Positions 39,061-48,819 of a stretch of 63,313 nucleotides of DNA are shown here, in pieces; position 1 is the stretch's first letter, and each line of letters opens with the position of its first letter. A program made the translations under genes and the position numbers. Under the pieces are notes generated by a model, which did not search any database, was not told where the DNA came from, and saw nothing but the letters and a program-made list of their open reading frames with translations. The stretch spans positions 1 through 63,313 of the forward strand of contig DYJE01000032.1 in NCBI GenBank assembly GCA_020723285.1, written 5' to 3'. Origin of the DNA: Desulforapulum autotrophicum. Lineage in GTDB: Bacteria; Desulfobacterota; Desulfobacteria; Desulfobacterales; Desulfolunaceae.

Positions 39061-39487
39061 TGAGTTGTCGCCCGCAGAAGGATCGGTTAAAGCAAGAAAA
39101 CGTATCGGCCGAGGTATCGGCTCCGGTCAAGGTAAAACTGCAGGAAAAGGTTATAAAGGCCTTAAAGCAAGATCAGGCGGGAGCGTACGTCCTGGTTTTG
39201 AAGGTGGTCAGATGCCGATTCACAGACGTCTTCCAAAACGCGGGTTCACTAATATTTTCAAAACTGTTTATGCAATAATCAACGTTAAAAATCTTGCTGT
39301 TTTCGAGAATGGGACAACGGTTGATCCCGAAAAACTTATTCAGGCAGGACTTGTCAAAGGTAAGTTCGACGCAATAAAGATCCTTGGGTTTGGAGAAGTA
39401 GCCGTTTCACTTGTCATTAAATCATGCCATGTGAGCGAAGCTGCTAAAAACAAAATTGAAGCTGCTGGTGGAAAAGTCGAGGCTTAA
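39050..39487 (+). CDS. rplO: Ribosomal protein L15
   Basis: The 145-residue late assembly protein has a glycine/lysine-rich N-terminal tail ([19 protein letters not shown]) and the [15 protein letters not shown] segment. Its start lies inside the end of rpmD, behind GGAGGAAG. Confidence 0.98.
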   Translation: MKLNELSPAEGSVKARKRIGRGIGSGQGKTAGKGYKGLKARSGGSVRPGFEGGQMPIHRRLPKRGFTNIFKTVYAIINVKNLAVFENGTTVDPEKLIQAGLVKGKFDAIKILGFGEVAVSLVIKSCHVSEAAKNKIEAAGGKVEA

Positions 39488-39493
39488 TACACA

Positions 39494-40792
39494 ATGGTTG
39501 CGAGTGGATTCCAGAACATACTGAAACTTCCTGAGCTGAAAAGAAGGATTATTATCACCGTTTTTTTCCTGTTCGTGTATCGAATAGGAGTCCATGTTCC
39601 GACTCCAGGGATTAACTCGGACGCATTGTCTGAAATTTTCAGCAAATTCGGTGGCGGCATCGTGGGCATGTTCAATATGTTTTCCGGTGGTGCTCTTGAA
39701 CGGCTCTCCGTTTTTGCTCTTGGTATCATGCCTTATATCAGCGCTTCCATTATTCTTCAGCTGATGACGATCGTCATTCCCTATCTTGAGCAGCTTAAAA
39801 AAGAAGGCGAACACGGTCAGAAAAAAATCACTCAATATACACGATACGGGACGGTTCTTCTGAGTGTGATTCAAGGATTCGGCATCAGCTTTGGACTCGA
39901 AGCCATGAAAGTAGTCCAGACTCCGGGATGGGGTTTCAGAATTATGACAGTTCTGACTCTCACCGCTGGAACTGCGTTTATCATGTGGCTCGGTGAACAA
40001 ATCACAGAACGCGGCATTGGCAACGGAATTTCACTGATCATTTTTGCGGGTATCGTCGCTCGTATGCCAAGTGCAGTGATTACAACCTTTAGACTGTTGT
40101 CATCTGGAGAGCTTGGTATTTTTTCAGTGATTCTTTTGATGATATTCATTTTTGCTGTAGTTGCCTTTGTTATTTTCATGGAACAGGCTCAACGTCGTAT
40201 TCCTATCGAGTACGCCAAACGTGTGGTTGGTAGAAAGGTTTATGGTGGACAAAGTTCCCACCTTCCTCTGAAAATAAATATTGCCGGTGTCATTCCCCCC
40301 ATTTTTGCATCGTCGATAATCATGTTTCCGACCACAGTATTTTCATTTTTCCCTGGAGTTTCTTTTTTAGAAACAATCAAGGAGATGATGAATCCTGGAA
40401 GCGCTCTCTATGAAATTTTATTTGTCGGTTTCATTATTTTCTTCTGCTATTTTTATACGGCAATAACTTTCAATCCAACGGAAGTCGCTGAAAATTTAAA
40501 AAAGAATGGTGGATTTATTCCTGGAATCAGGCCAGGAAAGAGAACGGCAGATTTTATCGACAAGGTTTTATCACGTTTGACTCTTGTGGGAGCTCTTTAT
40601 GTTTCGGCCATATGTGTGCTTCCCTCTGTTCTCATTACAAAAGTTCATGTTCCGTTCTACTTCGGGGGTACAGCTCTTTTGATTGTTGTGGGTGTTTCAA
40701 TCGATACGGTGGCTCAGATTGAATCCCATCTCCATATCAGAAATTATGAGGGTTTTCTGAAAAACGGTCAAAGATTTAAAGGTCGCCGATAA
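39494..40792 (+). CDS. secY: Preprotein translocase subunit SecY
   Basis: The 432-residue channel protein of the inner membrane has ten predicted membrane helices. It contains the plug-region start GVHVPTPGI, the signature SIILQLMTIVIP and the SecA/ribosome-binding loop KRTADFIDKVLSRLT near the C-terminus. It lies 6 nt after rplO. The adk and map genes that often follow secY are absent; infA is next. Confidence 0.98.
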   Translation: MVASGFQNILKLPELKRRIIITVFFLFVYRIGVHVPTPGINSDALSEIFSKFGGGIVGMFNMFSGGALERLSVFALGIMPYISASIILQLMTIVIPYLEQLKKEGEHGQKKITQYTRYGTVLLSVIQGFGISFGLEAMKVVQTPGWGFRIMTVLTLTAGTAFIMWLGEQITERGIGNGISLIIFAGIVARMPSAVITTFRLLSSGELGIFSVILLMIFIFAVVAFVIFMEQAQRRIPIEYAKRVVGRKVYGGQSSHLPLKINIAGVIPPIFASSIIMFPTTVFSFFPGVSFLETIKEMMNPGSALYEILFVGFIIFFCYFYTAITFNPTEVAENLKKNGGFIPGIRPGKRTADFIDKVLSRLTLVGALYVSAICVLPSVLITKVHVPFYFGGTALLIVVGVSIDTVAQIESHLHIRNYEGFLKNGQRFKGRR

Positions 40793-40869
40793 AAAATATT
40801 GATATTTATGCTGTGATGATGGTATTAAAGACGGCTCTGTAACATTAATGGTGAGTTCGGAGGTTTTGA

Positions 40870-41088
40870 ATGGCAAAAGAAGAACCTATAACGGTTCAAG
40901 GCAAAGTTCTTGAAACATTGCCTAACGCCATGTTTAAAGTGGAATTGGACAATAAGCACCAAATTCTTGCTCATATTTCTGGAAAAATGCGGATGCATTT
41001 TATAAAAATATTACCAGGTGATACGGTAACGGTTGAGCTTTCTCCGTATGATTTGAGTAGGGGAAGAATTACGTATCGTTCGAAATAA
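40870..41088 (+). CDS. infA: Translation initiation factor IF-1
   Basis: The 72-residue OB-fold protein blocks the A site during initiation. It begins [20 protein letters not shown] and contains [16 protein letters not shown] and [13 protein letters not shown]. It lies 77 nt after secY, behind TCGGAGG. Confidence 0.98.
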   Translation: MAKEEPITVQGKVLETLPNAMFKVELDNKHQILAHISGKMRMHFIKILPGDTVTVELSPYDLSRGRITYRSK

Positions 41089-41121
41089 GGTTGCCGTAAT
41101 TATTGATTAGGGAGTTTAAAC

Positions 41122-41235
41122 ATGAAAGTCAGAGCATCGGTTAGAAAAGTATGCGCGAAATGCAAGATTATCCGCAGAAAAGGTGTTGTAAGAGTTATCT
41201 GCGAAAACAAACGCCATAAACAACGGCAGGGTTAG
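41122..41235 (+). CDS. rpmJ: Ribosomal protein L36 (zinc form)
   Basis: This 37-residue gene reads [16 protein letters not shown] and ends NKRHKQRQG. Cys11, Cys14, Cys27 and His32 form the zinc ribbon of the C+ type. The ribosome site is AGGGAG. It has its usual place between infA and rpsM. Confidence 0.97.
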   Translation: MKVRASVRKVCAKCKIIRRKGVVRVICENKRHKQRQG

Positions 41236-41248
41236 AGGAGGATACGTT

Positions 41249-41617
41249 TTGGCACGAATTGCAGGTGTTGATATACCTAGAAAAAAAAGAATTGATGTGT
41301 CCTTGACCTATATATATGGAATCGGACGTTCAACAGCCCAGAAGATTCTGACTGGACTCAATATTGATTTTACTCAGAAGACTGAGCAGTTAACCGATGA
41401 TGAAATCAATAATATTCGTAAAGTGATTGACAGTGACTACGTTGTCGAAGGAGAACTTCGCACGGACATTTCCATGAGCATCAAAAGGCTGATGGATCTT
41501 GGTTGCTATCGTGGTCTTCGTCACAGGAAATCTTTACCGGTCAATGGTCAGCGTACTAAAACCAATGCGAGAACACGTAAAGGTCCGAGACGTACTGCTG
41601 TTAAAAAGAAAAAATAA
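41249..41617 (+). CDS. rpsM: Ribosomal protein S13
   Basis: The 122-residue head protein contacts the P-site tRNA and bridges to L5. It begins [26 protein letters not shown] and ends with a basic tail. It starts at TTG behind GAGGAGG, 13 nt after rpmJ. Confidence 0.98.
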   Translation: MARIAGVDIPRKKRIDVSLTYIYGIGRSTAQKILTGLNIDFTQKTEQLTDDEINNIRKVIDSDYVVEGELRTDISMSIKRLMDLGCYRGLRHRKSLPVNGQRTKTNARTRKGPRRTAVKKKK

Positions 41618-41658
41618 ATCAATTATTTTCCGTCTGATTTAGGAGGCAAGCTTTAACA

Positions 41659-42048
41659 ATGGCTAAAGCCCGTGTCAAAACAAAAAAGAAAGTTAAAAAG
41701 AATATATCCTCCGGTGTTGTTCATATTCAATCGACATTTAACAACACGATTGTTTCGATCACCGATAGCAATGGTAATGTTATTTCCTGGTCAAGTGCTG
41801 GAATGCATGGTTTTAAAGGCTCTCGGAAAAGTACCCCTTTTGCTGCTCAGATGACTGCTGAGGATGCTGCCCGTAAGGCGCAGGAGCATGGTATCAAAAC
41901 AGTGGAAGTTTTCGTTAAAGGCCCCGGTGCCGGACGTGAATCCGCGTTGCGTTCGTTGCAGGCTATTGGCTTTAACGTCACGAAAATCAGGGATGTTACT
42001 CCCGTTCCCCACAATGGATGCCGTCCTCCCAAAAAGAGACGGGTATAA
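41659..42048 (+). CDS. rpsK: Ribosomal protein S11
   Basis: The 129-residue platform protein contains [32 protein letters not shown] and the C-terminal [18 protein letters not shown]. It lies 41 nt after rpsM, with AGGAGG upstream. Confidence 0.98.
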   Translation: MAKARVKTKKKVKKNISSGVVHIQSTFNNTIVSITDSNGNVISWSSAGMHGFKGSRKSTPFAAQMTAEDAARKAQEHGIKTVEVFVKGPGAGRESALRSLQAIGFNVTKIRDVTPVPHNGCRPPKKRRV

Positions 42049-42100
42049 TTTTGAAATTATTTTATTAGGATAAGGATTCTTAGCTAATAAGGAGGATCAT

Positions 42101-42727
42101 TTGGCACGATACAGAGGTTCAGTTTGCCGTTTATGCAGACGTGAAAATATGAAGTTGTTTCTCAAGGGTGACCGATGTTATTCAGATAAATGCGCTTTTG
42201 ACAGAAGAGGTTATCCTCCCGGGCAGCATGGTCAGCGACGAGGTAAGTATTCTGATTACGGTATACAGCTCCGGGAAAAACAGAAAGTAAGACGAATTTA
42301 CGGCGTGTCTGAAAAACAGTTCCGTCTCATGTTCAGCGCTGCCGACCGTCAGAAAGGCATTACCGGTACGAACCTTCTTTCTAATCTTGAAAGAAGACTT
42401 GACAACGTTGTTTATCGTCTTGGTTTTGTCAATTCAAGAACTCAGGGACGCCATCTTGTTAAACACAATCATTTTCTCGTGAATGGTAAAAAGGTCAACA
42501 TACCTTCTTATCTCGTTAAGAAGGATGATGTCATACAGCTGAGGGAAAAAAGCAAGAACGTTCAGATCATAACCGACGCTCTGAGTGCGGTGGTCAGGAG
42601 AGGCATACCGCAGTGGATGAGCTTGGATAAAGACAATATGAAAGGTCTTATTTCCGGAATGCCGGCCCGTGAGGATATAACTATTCCAATTCAGGAACAG
42701 TTGATTGTAGAACTTTATTCCAAGTAA
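42101..42727 (+). CDS. rpsD: Ribosomal protein S4 (zinc form)
   Basis: The 208-residue 16S-binding assembly protein and translational repressor starts at TTG behind AAGGAGG. The N-terminus has four cysteines (CRLC and CYSDKC) of the zinc-binding form. The S4 domain ([25 protein letters not shown]) follows. Confidence 0.98.
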   Translation: MARYRGSVCRLCRRENMKLFLKGDRCYSDKCAFDRRGYPPGQHGQRRGKYSDYGIQLREKQKVRRIYGVSEKQFRLMFSAADRQKGITGTNLLSNLERRLDNVVYRLGFVNSRTQGRHLVKHNHFLVNGKKVNIPSYLVKKDDVIQLREKSKNVQIITDALSAVVRRGIPQWMSLDKDNMKGLISGMPAREDITIPIQEQLIVELYSK

Positions 42728-42781
42728 AATCATACGGCAGCTTCGTTCGGTTTATCACACGAAAATTCTGGAGAAAATATT

Positions 42782-43801
42782 ATGTCATCTGACGAACTTG
42801 TGTACATCAATTGGCGGGAGATGATAAGGCCCGACAAGGTTTACCGTGAAAGTACTCCAACATACGGAAAATTTGTATGTGAACCTCTTGAAAGAGGTTT
42901 TGGAATTACTTTGGGTAATGCCTTACGGAGAATTATCCTTTCGTCGCTTTACGGAGCAGGCATTGTATCTGTAAAATTCGATGATGTACTTCATGAATAT
43001 TCAGTGATACCTGGTGTTCTGGAAGATGTGGCTGAGATCATCCTGAATCTTAAACAGATCAGATTAAGGGTTGACGATATCAGGCCCAAGGTTGTCAAGC
43101 TCAAAGCATCTGGAAAAGGAAAATACAAGGCTGGGGATATCGTTAGCGGTGACGGTCGGGTGAGTGTTCTGAATCCTGATCAGCACGTCCTGACTCTGAC
43201 TGAAGATATCGAAATCAATTTGGAACTTGTGGTCAAATTCGGACGTGGTTATTCTCTTGCGCAAAACAACAAGGACGATGACGCTCCTCTTGGGACCATT
43301 CCTATTGATACTGTTTTCTCACCGATTAAGCGCGTTAATTATTCTGTGTCCAATGCCCGCGTCGGTCAACGGACAGATTATGATCGTCTCACCCTGGAAA
43401 TATGGACAGATGGAAGTCTGACACCTGAAGATGCCGTTGCATATTCAGCTAAAATCCTCAAAGAACAGATGAATCCGTTTATCAATTTTGACGAGGACAT
43501 AGAGCCTGAGCTTGAAGACAGTTACGAAGACGGACACAGAAAAGAATACAATGAAAATCTGTATCGCAATGTAGAGGAACTGGAGCTTTCCGTTCGAAGT
43601 GCAAATTGTCTGAAAAACGCTGATATCCTCAAAATTTATCAGCTTGTTCAGAAAACTGAAAACGAAATGCTGAAAACGAAAAATTTTGGTCGCAAATCCT
43701 TAAATGAAATCAAAGAAGTTTTAGGTGAGATGGGACTGTCTTTAGGGATGAAACTGGATGGATTTGTTCCTCCAGATGACGATATTTCTGAAGGGGAGTA
43801 A
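42782..43801 (+). CDS. rpoA: RNA polymerase alpha subunit
   Basis: The 339-residue subunit has the N-terminal dimerisation domain ([25 protein letters not shown] start) that assembles beta and beta', an acidic linker, and the C-terminal domain ([29 protein letters not shown]) that binds UP elements and activators. It is of normal length, 6 nt before rplQ. Confidence 0.98.
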   Translation: MSSDELVYINWREMIRPDKVYRESTPTYGKFVCEPLERGFGITLGNALRRIILSSLYGAGIVSVKFDDVLHEYSVIPGVLEDVAEIILNLKQIRLRVDDIRPKVVKLKASGKGKYKAGDIVSGDGRVSVLNPDQHVLTLTEDIEINLELVVKFGRGYSLAQNNKDDDAPLGTIPIDTVFSPIKRVNYSVSNARVGQRTDYDRLTLEIWTDGSLTPEDAVAYSAKILKEQMNPFINFDEDIEPELEDSYEDGHRKEYNENLYRNVEELELSVRSANCLKNADILKIYQLVQKTENEMLKTKNFGRKSLNEIKEVLGEMGLSLGMKLDGFVPPDDDISEGE

Positions 43802-43807
43802 TGAATC

Positions 43808-44200
43808 ATGAGACATAGGAAATCCGGTGTAAAACTTAGCAGGTCTTCAAGTCATCGAAAAGCGATGTTCAGAAATATGGTCACTTCGCTTTTCAAATAT
43901 GATCGTATCAGCACAACTGAAGCTAAAGCCAAAGAACTTCGAAAATGGGCAGACAGCATCGTCACCCTTGCAAAAAGAGGTGATCTTCATGCCCGACGAC
44001 AGATTCTTTCCATTATCATGGAAAAGGATGTGGCCCATAAACTCTTTGCAGAAGCAGGGGCTCGTTTTGGTGCCGTTGCCGGTGGTTATACTCGGCTTAC
44101 AAAAATTGGACTTCGTGCAGGTGATACGGCTGAAATGACAATGGTTGAACTTCTTGGTGAAAAAGCTGAACCTGTCAAAGAAGACCGCAAAGACAATTAA
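43808..44200 (+). CDS. rplQ: Ribosomal protein L17
   Basis: The 130-residue last gene of the supercluster begins [21 protein letters not shown] short charged tail ([12 protein letters not shown]) extends the C-terminus. A strong terminator follows 36 nt after the stop. Confidence 0.98.
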   Translation: MRHRKSGVKLSRSSSHRKAMFRNMVTSLFKYDRISTTEAKAKELRKWADSIVTLAKRGDLHARRQILSIIMEKDVAHKLFAEAGARFGAVAGGYTRLTKIGLRAGDTAEMTMVELLGEKAEPVKEDRKDN

Positions 44201-44236
44201 ACCGTCTTTCGTTTATCGTTGATTAGTGTAAATACG

Positions 44237-44271
44237 ACCCATGGTCCGCTTGCGGATCGTGGGTTTTTTTT
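44237..44271 (+). terminator. Terminator of the ribosomal supercluster
   Basis: ACCCATGGTCCGC pairs with GCGGATCGTGGGT (two wobble pairs), followed by a run of T. It closes the operon after rplQ. Confidence 0.9.
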
Positions 44272-44335
44272 GATACAGACGCAGTGTATTATAAACCCGC
44301 CCATCTTGGCTGATAGTGTCATTTAGATAATAAAA

Positions 44336-44372
44336 AAGGCTGTTTCTTAAAAAGAAACAGCCTTCGTTTTTT
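44336..44372. terminator. Bidirectional terminator beside tRNA-Asn
   Basis: Perfect arms AAGGCTGTTTCTT and AAGAAACAGCCTT have a T-run on the plus side and an A-run on the left, so on the minus strand it can end the tRNA-Asn transcript. Confidence 0.85.
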
Positions 44373-44373
44373 T

Positions 44374-44449
44374 TGGCTCCCCAGCACGGACTTGAACCGC
44401 GGACTTAGTGGTTAACAGCCACTCGCTCTGCCGACTGAGCTACTGGGGA
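44374..44449 (-). tRNA. tRNA-Asn (anticodon GTT)
   Basis: The 76-nt cloverleaf on the minus strand has acceptor TCCCCAG/CTGGGGA, D-arm TAGCTCAGTCGGCAGAGC, anticodon GTT in CTGTTAA, T-arm GTTCAAGTC and an encoded CCA. Its 5' end, not its 3' end, faces the prophage, so it is not a typical integrase target for it. Confidence 0.95.
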
Positions 44450-44610
44450 CGATGTGAATTTTTCTATTACGCTTAAAATATTGAAAAATTCTTTAGTTTT
44501 TGGCTACAAATATTACGTTTTTTTGTTAGAAAAACCATGTATTCCCAAAAACAATGTGAACCTTTTACATTATAAAAAGTGCCGTGTCAATAAGAATGAT
44601 AATGATCTTT

Positions 44611-45108
44611 TTAATCCATATTTAGGATCCCAGACAACGAAATCTTTGGTGCAGAAGGGTCACATTCTCGTTTGAAATCCCATGATTCTGTGTCTGGTTT
44701 ATGTGATGTTTTTATTGCATCCCGTATTCTATAATAATACGACAAAACATCTTTTTGAATCCAACATAGAACTGATTTGCACATTTTCTTTTTCTCGGGA
44801 GACGAATCATCCGATGATGCTATTATATGGATGGTTGTTTGAGTTTCAATCGGATAACCATGGTCTATGAATATATATCGATGTAAATCACATTCAAGTT
44901 TTGTCAAAACCTCATTACGGATTGATTCTGTTGACCGATTCTTCAGTTCAACAATGCCGTTAACAGCTGAAATCGAACATCCCTTTGACTGGCCAATTAA
45001 AAGAACCTTGTGATCATCATCAGAAATTTCTATCGAGTCACCTGGAATGGTTTTGTGGACCTTCTTGCAGTAAAAACCCTGTGTTGATGGACTGAAAAAT
45101 TTTGTCAT
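44611..45108 (-). CDS. Tail fibre assembly chaperone-like protein
   Basis: The 165-residue protein begins MTKFFSPSTQGFYCKKVHKTIP and continues with ISDDDHKVLLIGQSKGCSIS, the typical start of caudovirus tail fibre assembly (Tfa-type) proteins. The C-terminal part is divergent and of unknown role. The start at 45108 has AAGGGGAT upstream; longer frames overlap the fibre gene. It is the last gene of the module, next to the fibre gene it would serve. Confidence 0.7.
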   Translation of the reverse strand: MTKFFSPSTQGFYCKKVHKTIPGDSIEISDDDHKVLLIGQSKGCSISAVNGIVELKNRSTESIRNEVLTKLECDLHRYIFIDHGYPIETQTTIHIIASSDDSSPEKKKMCKSVLCWIQKDVLSYYYRIRDAIKTSHKPDTESWDFKRECDPSAPKISLSGILNMD

Positions 45109-45118
45109 ATTTATCCCC

Positions 45119-45784
45119 TTATACTCTGCCAACAGCGATCCATCGGATTGAACCGCTATTGTAAGCATTGTTGACAACTTTATATTGAGTATTTGTTGCT
45201 AAATCGACCTGGACATCGACGTCTGTGCCGAATGTTCCGGCGCTTCCAGTTCCAACAATGCCTAAGGCTTCAACAAACGCCAGCGGGTAACTACGGTATC
45301 CCCACGCATCTTCAGAACCTTCACAACTGCCCCACTGGACGCAGAAACCCAGTGGAAGAATTGCGTATCCCGGATCATGCCAATGAAAATCAAATTGTGT
45401 CATTACCGCCGGGTTTCCGGTACCAGCATAGCCCTCGGTGAAGTTTGTTGAACCGGCAGGATTACGTTTTACCACGGTATCGCTGCTGGCTGTAGCCGTT
45501 GCGGAATGAGCAGCCGAGTCATTATTGTGAGCCAAGACTGCAGATTGATATGCCGATGTAATATCGGAAGCTTTGTTTGTTAACAGGGTTTGAATGGCCT
45601 GAATGACCTGAGAGTCATTCGTGTCATTGGGTATGATGGAGGCTGCAGTGAGGACAGCGATCAGCTCCCGCTGAACTGTATTAAACCATTTGGAGATAAG
45701 CTCCGTGGCCTCGATGCCGGTTGAAGGGTTGCCGTCTGTGAATTCATTCGCAGTTGTTGCGTGTGGCGCGTCGATTTTGTGCAT
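45119..45784 (-). CDS. Tail fibre protein
   Basis: The 221-residue protein has a short N-terminal helical region and a C-terminal domain (HWHDPGYAILPLGFCVQWG, then SYPLAFVEALGIVGTG and RWIAVGRV) that resembles the receptor-binding tip domain of phage fibres. The start at 45784 is preferred because AAGGAT lies 9 nt upstream; an ATG at 45820 would overlap the upstream gene. It is short for a Mu fibre, so host binding may be shared with the extended gp48-like protein. Confidence 0.7.
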   Translation of the reverse strand: MHKIDAPHATTANEFTDGNPSTGIEATELISKWFNTVQRELIAVLTAASIIPNDTNDSQVIQAIQTLLTNKASDITSAYQSAVLAHNNDSAAHSATATASSDTVVKRNPAGSTNFTEGYAGTGNPAVMTQFDFHWHDPGYAILPLGFCVQWGSCEGSEDAWGYRSYPLAFVEALGIVGTGSAGTFGTDVDVQVDLATNTQYKVVNNAYNSGSIRWIAVGRV

Positions 45785-45798
45785 ACCAATATCCTTAT

Positions 45799-47295
45799 TT
45801 ATATGTTTGACCACTGACAATTGCTTATATATCCAGCGAAATTCGACGCCCCGGCTCCGGTTCCGCCGAACCTTATTTCAGGGCTCGAATAATTCCCACC
45901 TTGAAAAGTCCATTCAAAAAATAATGAAAAGCTTTGCTCGGACGCGAGCTTTTTGAATACCGATATAGTGCCGCTGTCAGAATTGATGGCCAGCCGGATA
46001 TCTGTTGGGGAATTCAAACTCAAGGGATCTGACCACAAAACATCTTGGACATCATCAACGCTTAAACCTATAGTCTGATCGTTTTCATCCCAGTTGATTA
46101 CGATGTTGTTTGAACCGGTTTCGACATAGAAAAGTACGTCAAGCAGAGAATAACCGTGACTTGCCACTGTTACAAGCGGACGCGTTTGATAGAATCTGGC
46201 CTCCAGAATGAAAATCCTGAGCGTCTCTGCGGTAATGAACGGCGCATAAATTGATTTACCTTCACCGTCGCCTACATATAACCCATTAACAGCATCAAAC
46301 ACCAGAGCCGTTGTTGCCATATTTTCAAGGACGGCATCATACATTATACCTTCTGTGCATGTGACGGTATTATCGGTATTTGAGTTATCAAAACACGGCC
46401 AATGCAACATGGATAATGATCCGTTTTGTTCGCTGTTGTTTTGGACTGTCTTGCCTGAAATAATAGAAAGATATGAATTCCATTGTCCGATCAAGCTCGT
46501 ATCACCACCTGAAAAATCAATTGTGACCACTTCTCCGGCCATGACCGCGCGCCCCAACGTATAAATATGGGTATCGGTTCCGGCCCCTGAAACATACGTC
46601 AATCCAATATCCTGGCCTGCCAGGGACGCATCGATATTGAAATCAGCATCACTGTAACCGGCCCCGTGAGACAACGCCTGATTAAAAACAAGGGTGATGG
46701 TGGTCCCGTTGGCCCATATCGTTGCTGATACCACCTCCGGCACAACAGCCGACTCGTTATACGAAAAAAGAACCTCAAGATGGGCAGGATTCAGCGCCCG
46801 CATGGCGCATTCCAGCATACCGCCGCCCCAGGTGCGGATCGGGTCTCCAGCCCGTGCGGTTCCGGCCCTGGCGTAAATCGGGTTGGTCGCTATGGTGGAA
46901 ACTATCCTCCATACATACGGGTTACCATCAACATGTTCGTCAATGGTGATGGTATATCCGAGGGTGGCCGCCACACGCACAAAAAAACCCGGCGTCTGCT
47001 GGCCCACGTGAATCATCTTGGCAAGAAGGGCGGCCCATCGTTCGTCAAGGGTACTCAAGGCCCCGGTGCACTGATTCGGAAGGCCCCAGGCCGATTCCCA
47101 TTCCGGAAGAAGTTCAACCGTGCCGGAGGGTTCCATTTCAGCGAGTAAGTCTTCGGCCCGTTCGTGAATCCGGGCAAACTCAACCGAAAGCCCGTCAAGA
47201 AGCTGGTGAACCGTGCTCAAAGCGTCACGGGTCCATGCCTTGCCAAAGGGCAAAAGGCGTTTCATCATTTCCCGGTAGCGGCTGATCAGATCCAT
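45799..47295 (-). CDS. gp48-like (DUF2313/YmfQ) tail protein with long C-terminal adhesin-like extension
   Basis: The 498-residue protein starts with a typical gp48 domain (about 1-185: YREMMKRLLPFGKAW, then ELLPEWESAWGLP). Residues about 190-285 read like a SwmB-type beta domain (VVSATIWANGTTITLVFNQAL, VTIDFSGGDT). Residues about 300-498 look like a concanavalin/LamG-like beta sandwich. Ordinary gp48 proteins are about 200 residues long, so this looks like a fusion of a baseplate wedge protein with a surface-binding module. The domain names for the extension are inferred by eye. Confidence 0.7.
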   Translation of the reverse strand: MDLISRYREMMKRLLPFGKAWTRDALSTVHQLLDGLSVEFARIHERAEDLLAEMEPSGTVELLPEWESAWGLPNQCTGALSTLDERWAALLAKMIHVGQQTPGFFVRVAATLGYTITIDEHVDGNPYVWRIVSTIATNPIYARAGTARAGDPIRTWGGGMLECAMRALNPAHLEVLFSYNESAVVPEVVSATIWANGTTITLVFNQALSHGAGYSDADFNIDASLAGQDIGLTYVSGAGTDTHIYTLGRAVMAGEVVTIDFSGGDTSLIGQWNSYLSIISGKTVQNNSEQNGSLSMLHWPCFDNSNTDNTVTCTEGIMYDAVLENMATTALVFDAVNGLYVGDGEGKSIYAPFITAETLRIFILEARFYQTRPLVTVASHGYSLLDVLFYVETGSNNIVINWDENDQTIGLSVDDVQDVLWSDPLSLNSPTDIRLAINSDSGTISVFKKLASEQSFSLFFEWTFQGGNYSSPEIRFGGTGAGASNFAGYISNCQWSNI

Positions 47296-48368
47296 GTGAT
47301 TTCACCCAGAACAGCGATATGGCCTTCGGCAACTGAAATATCAGCGGAAGGCGTGGTCAGCAGGTAATTATTGACCCCGGCGGCGTTTGAGATGGCCGCC
47401 CTGATTTTTGAGATGGGAACGGCGCCCCCCGGTGAAGTTTCCCGTTCGAAAAAGTCTTCAAGTTCGGCTTTGATGGTGGCCCGGATGGACACCGTGTCCG
47501 GCAATGGCCCGATGGTCATGTTCACGGCCTGCTCAAGGGGTCCCGCCACGACCAGGGCCACGTTTACGCCCCGGCCCACCGTTTGGCCGGTGATGGGGTC
47601 GGTATGTTCTTCAAGGTAGGCCGTGACCTCGGCGATCTTTGATGAATCGGGAACGATGCTTCCGGTTTGGTTGTCACAGACAAAAAGAACCGTCACACTT
47701 CCGGGTGAAGGTGTGGCCTCGTAAATCCATACCCGGGTCACCCCGTCGATTTCTTGCGCCCATTTTTTGTAAACGGCCGCGTTGGCCCCGGTGTAAAATG
47801 TGGACAGGCGTTCGATAACCCGGGACCGGTAAAGCTCGATATCCATATCGTCCATGCCGCCTGTTATCCCGGCGGAGGTGACGGCCGCATCCGGGTTGAC
47901 GCCGGTGATAGGGGAAACCAGGGAAAGCGTTGTTCCCGCGTCGGCATTGTAGATCGATCCATAGTCCCCGGCCTGCACACGGACCGCCGCAGTGCCGTTT
48001 AAAAGGGTGGCCGTTTCGGTCACGATGTAGGTCAGGCCGTCACTTCGTTGCCATTCTTCACCCACATCGATCACGCTCCCATCCGTTCCGGTGGCCGTCA
48101 ATACCCCGGCTGCTTTGGCCTTGGAGAGATACGAAACCCCGAAAATTTTTCCATACCGCCTCAAGCGGGATTCATCCATGGTGTCCGGCAGGATCTGGTC
48201 GGCTATCCAGTTGAGAAAACCGTAAAGGCCATGGGCCACCCCGGCCAGCACTTTGGATAGGACGTTGAGAACACTGAACCGGAGCCGGGCGGAACTCCCC
48301 GGAAGCCTGCTTTCAATGTCGCTTTGAATCCGTTCAATCAGCGTTTTGATGGATGGTCGTTCAAACAT
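47286..48368 (-). CDS. Baseplate J-like protein (Mu gp47)
   Basis: The 360-residue baseplate wedge protein contains the family segments VAHGLYGFLNWIADQILPDT, RYGKIFGVS, DDMDIELYRSRVIERLS and GVTRVWIYEATPSPGSVTV. It overlaps the gp46-like gene before it by 8 nt and the gp48-like gene after it by 10 nt, so the three are translationally coupled. Confidence 0.88.
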   Translation of the reverse strand: MFERPSIKTLIERIQSDIESRLPGSSARLRFSVLNVLSKVLAGVAHGLYGFLNWIADQILPDTMDESRLRRYGKIFGVSYLSKAKAAGVLTATGTDGSVIDVGEEWQRSDGLTYIVTETATLLNGTAAVRVQAGDYGSIYNADAGTTLSLVSPITGVNPDAAVTSAGITGGMDDMDIELYRSRVIERLSTFYTGANAAVYKKWAQEIDGVTRVWIYEATPSPGSVTVLFVCDNQTGSIVPDSSKIAEVTAYLEEHTDPITGQTVGRGVNVALVVAGPLEQAVNMTIGPLPDTVSIRATIKAELEDFFERETSPGGAVPISKIRAAISNAAGVNNYLLTTPSADISVAEGHIAVLGEITWI

Positions 48369-48813
48369 GGGTCATGGACTCCCAGATATCCTGATACGTG
48401 AAGTTGACGAGTTCACCGGATGGCTTGACGATATCGATGGACAATCCCAGGATATCGTTCCGGCCTTTCTCAGCGTCGATAGTGATTTCAGATGCCAGAC
48501 CGTCTTCAATCATCCACGCCAGGGATTCCCTGGCGTATTCCTTGGCGCGTTCGAGAACGGACGGAAGCGTTTTTTCTCGGGCAAGCAGCCAAAGACGGGA
48601 CCCGATCCGGTCGTTCTCATATTCCGAATAGGCATCGGCCCACCATCCCCGCCGGTCCCCGGACCAATCGGGCAGGGTGTCGTCGCTTTCTGCCCGCCTG
48701 TCCGTGAAAAGACTGATCACCACCGCCGTTTCAAGTCCGGGATCGGTGGAAAGGTTTTTTTCGTCAAGCCCGATGTCCCATCCGTATCCGTTGCCGATTA
48801 ATTTGATATCCAT
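48361..48813 (-). CDS. gp46-like baseplate protein
   Basis: The 150-residue protein begins MDIKLIGNGYGWDIGL and carries DPGLETAVVISLFTDRRA and DRRGWWADAY, matching Mu gp46 (the lysozyme-free wedge protein, GP46 family). A GTG two codons upstream could also start it; AGGTGG lies very close, so the exact start is uncertain. Confidence 0.85.
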   Translation of the reverse strand: MDIKLIGNGYGWDIGLDEKNLSTDPGLETAVVISLFTDRRAESDDTLPDWSGDRRGWWADAYSEYENDRIGSRLWLLAREKTLPSVLERAKEYARESLAWMIEDGLASEITIDAEKGRNDILGLSIDIVKPSGELVNFTYQDIWESMTHV

Positions 48814-48819
48814 GGCCAC

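Noticed and set aside
44374-44449. tRNA-Asn as the prophage attachment site
   Set aside because: The 5' end of the tRNA faces the prophage, no integrase is present, and the module is of the Mu type, which inserts by transposition.
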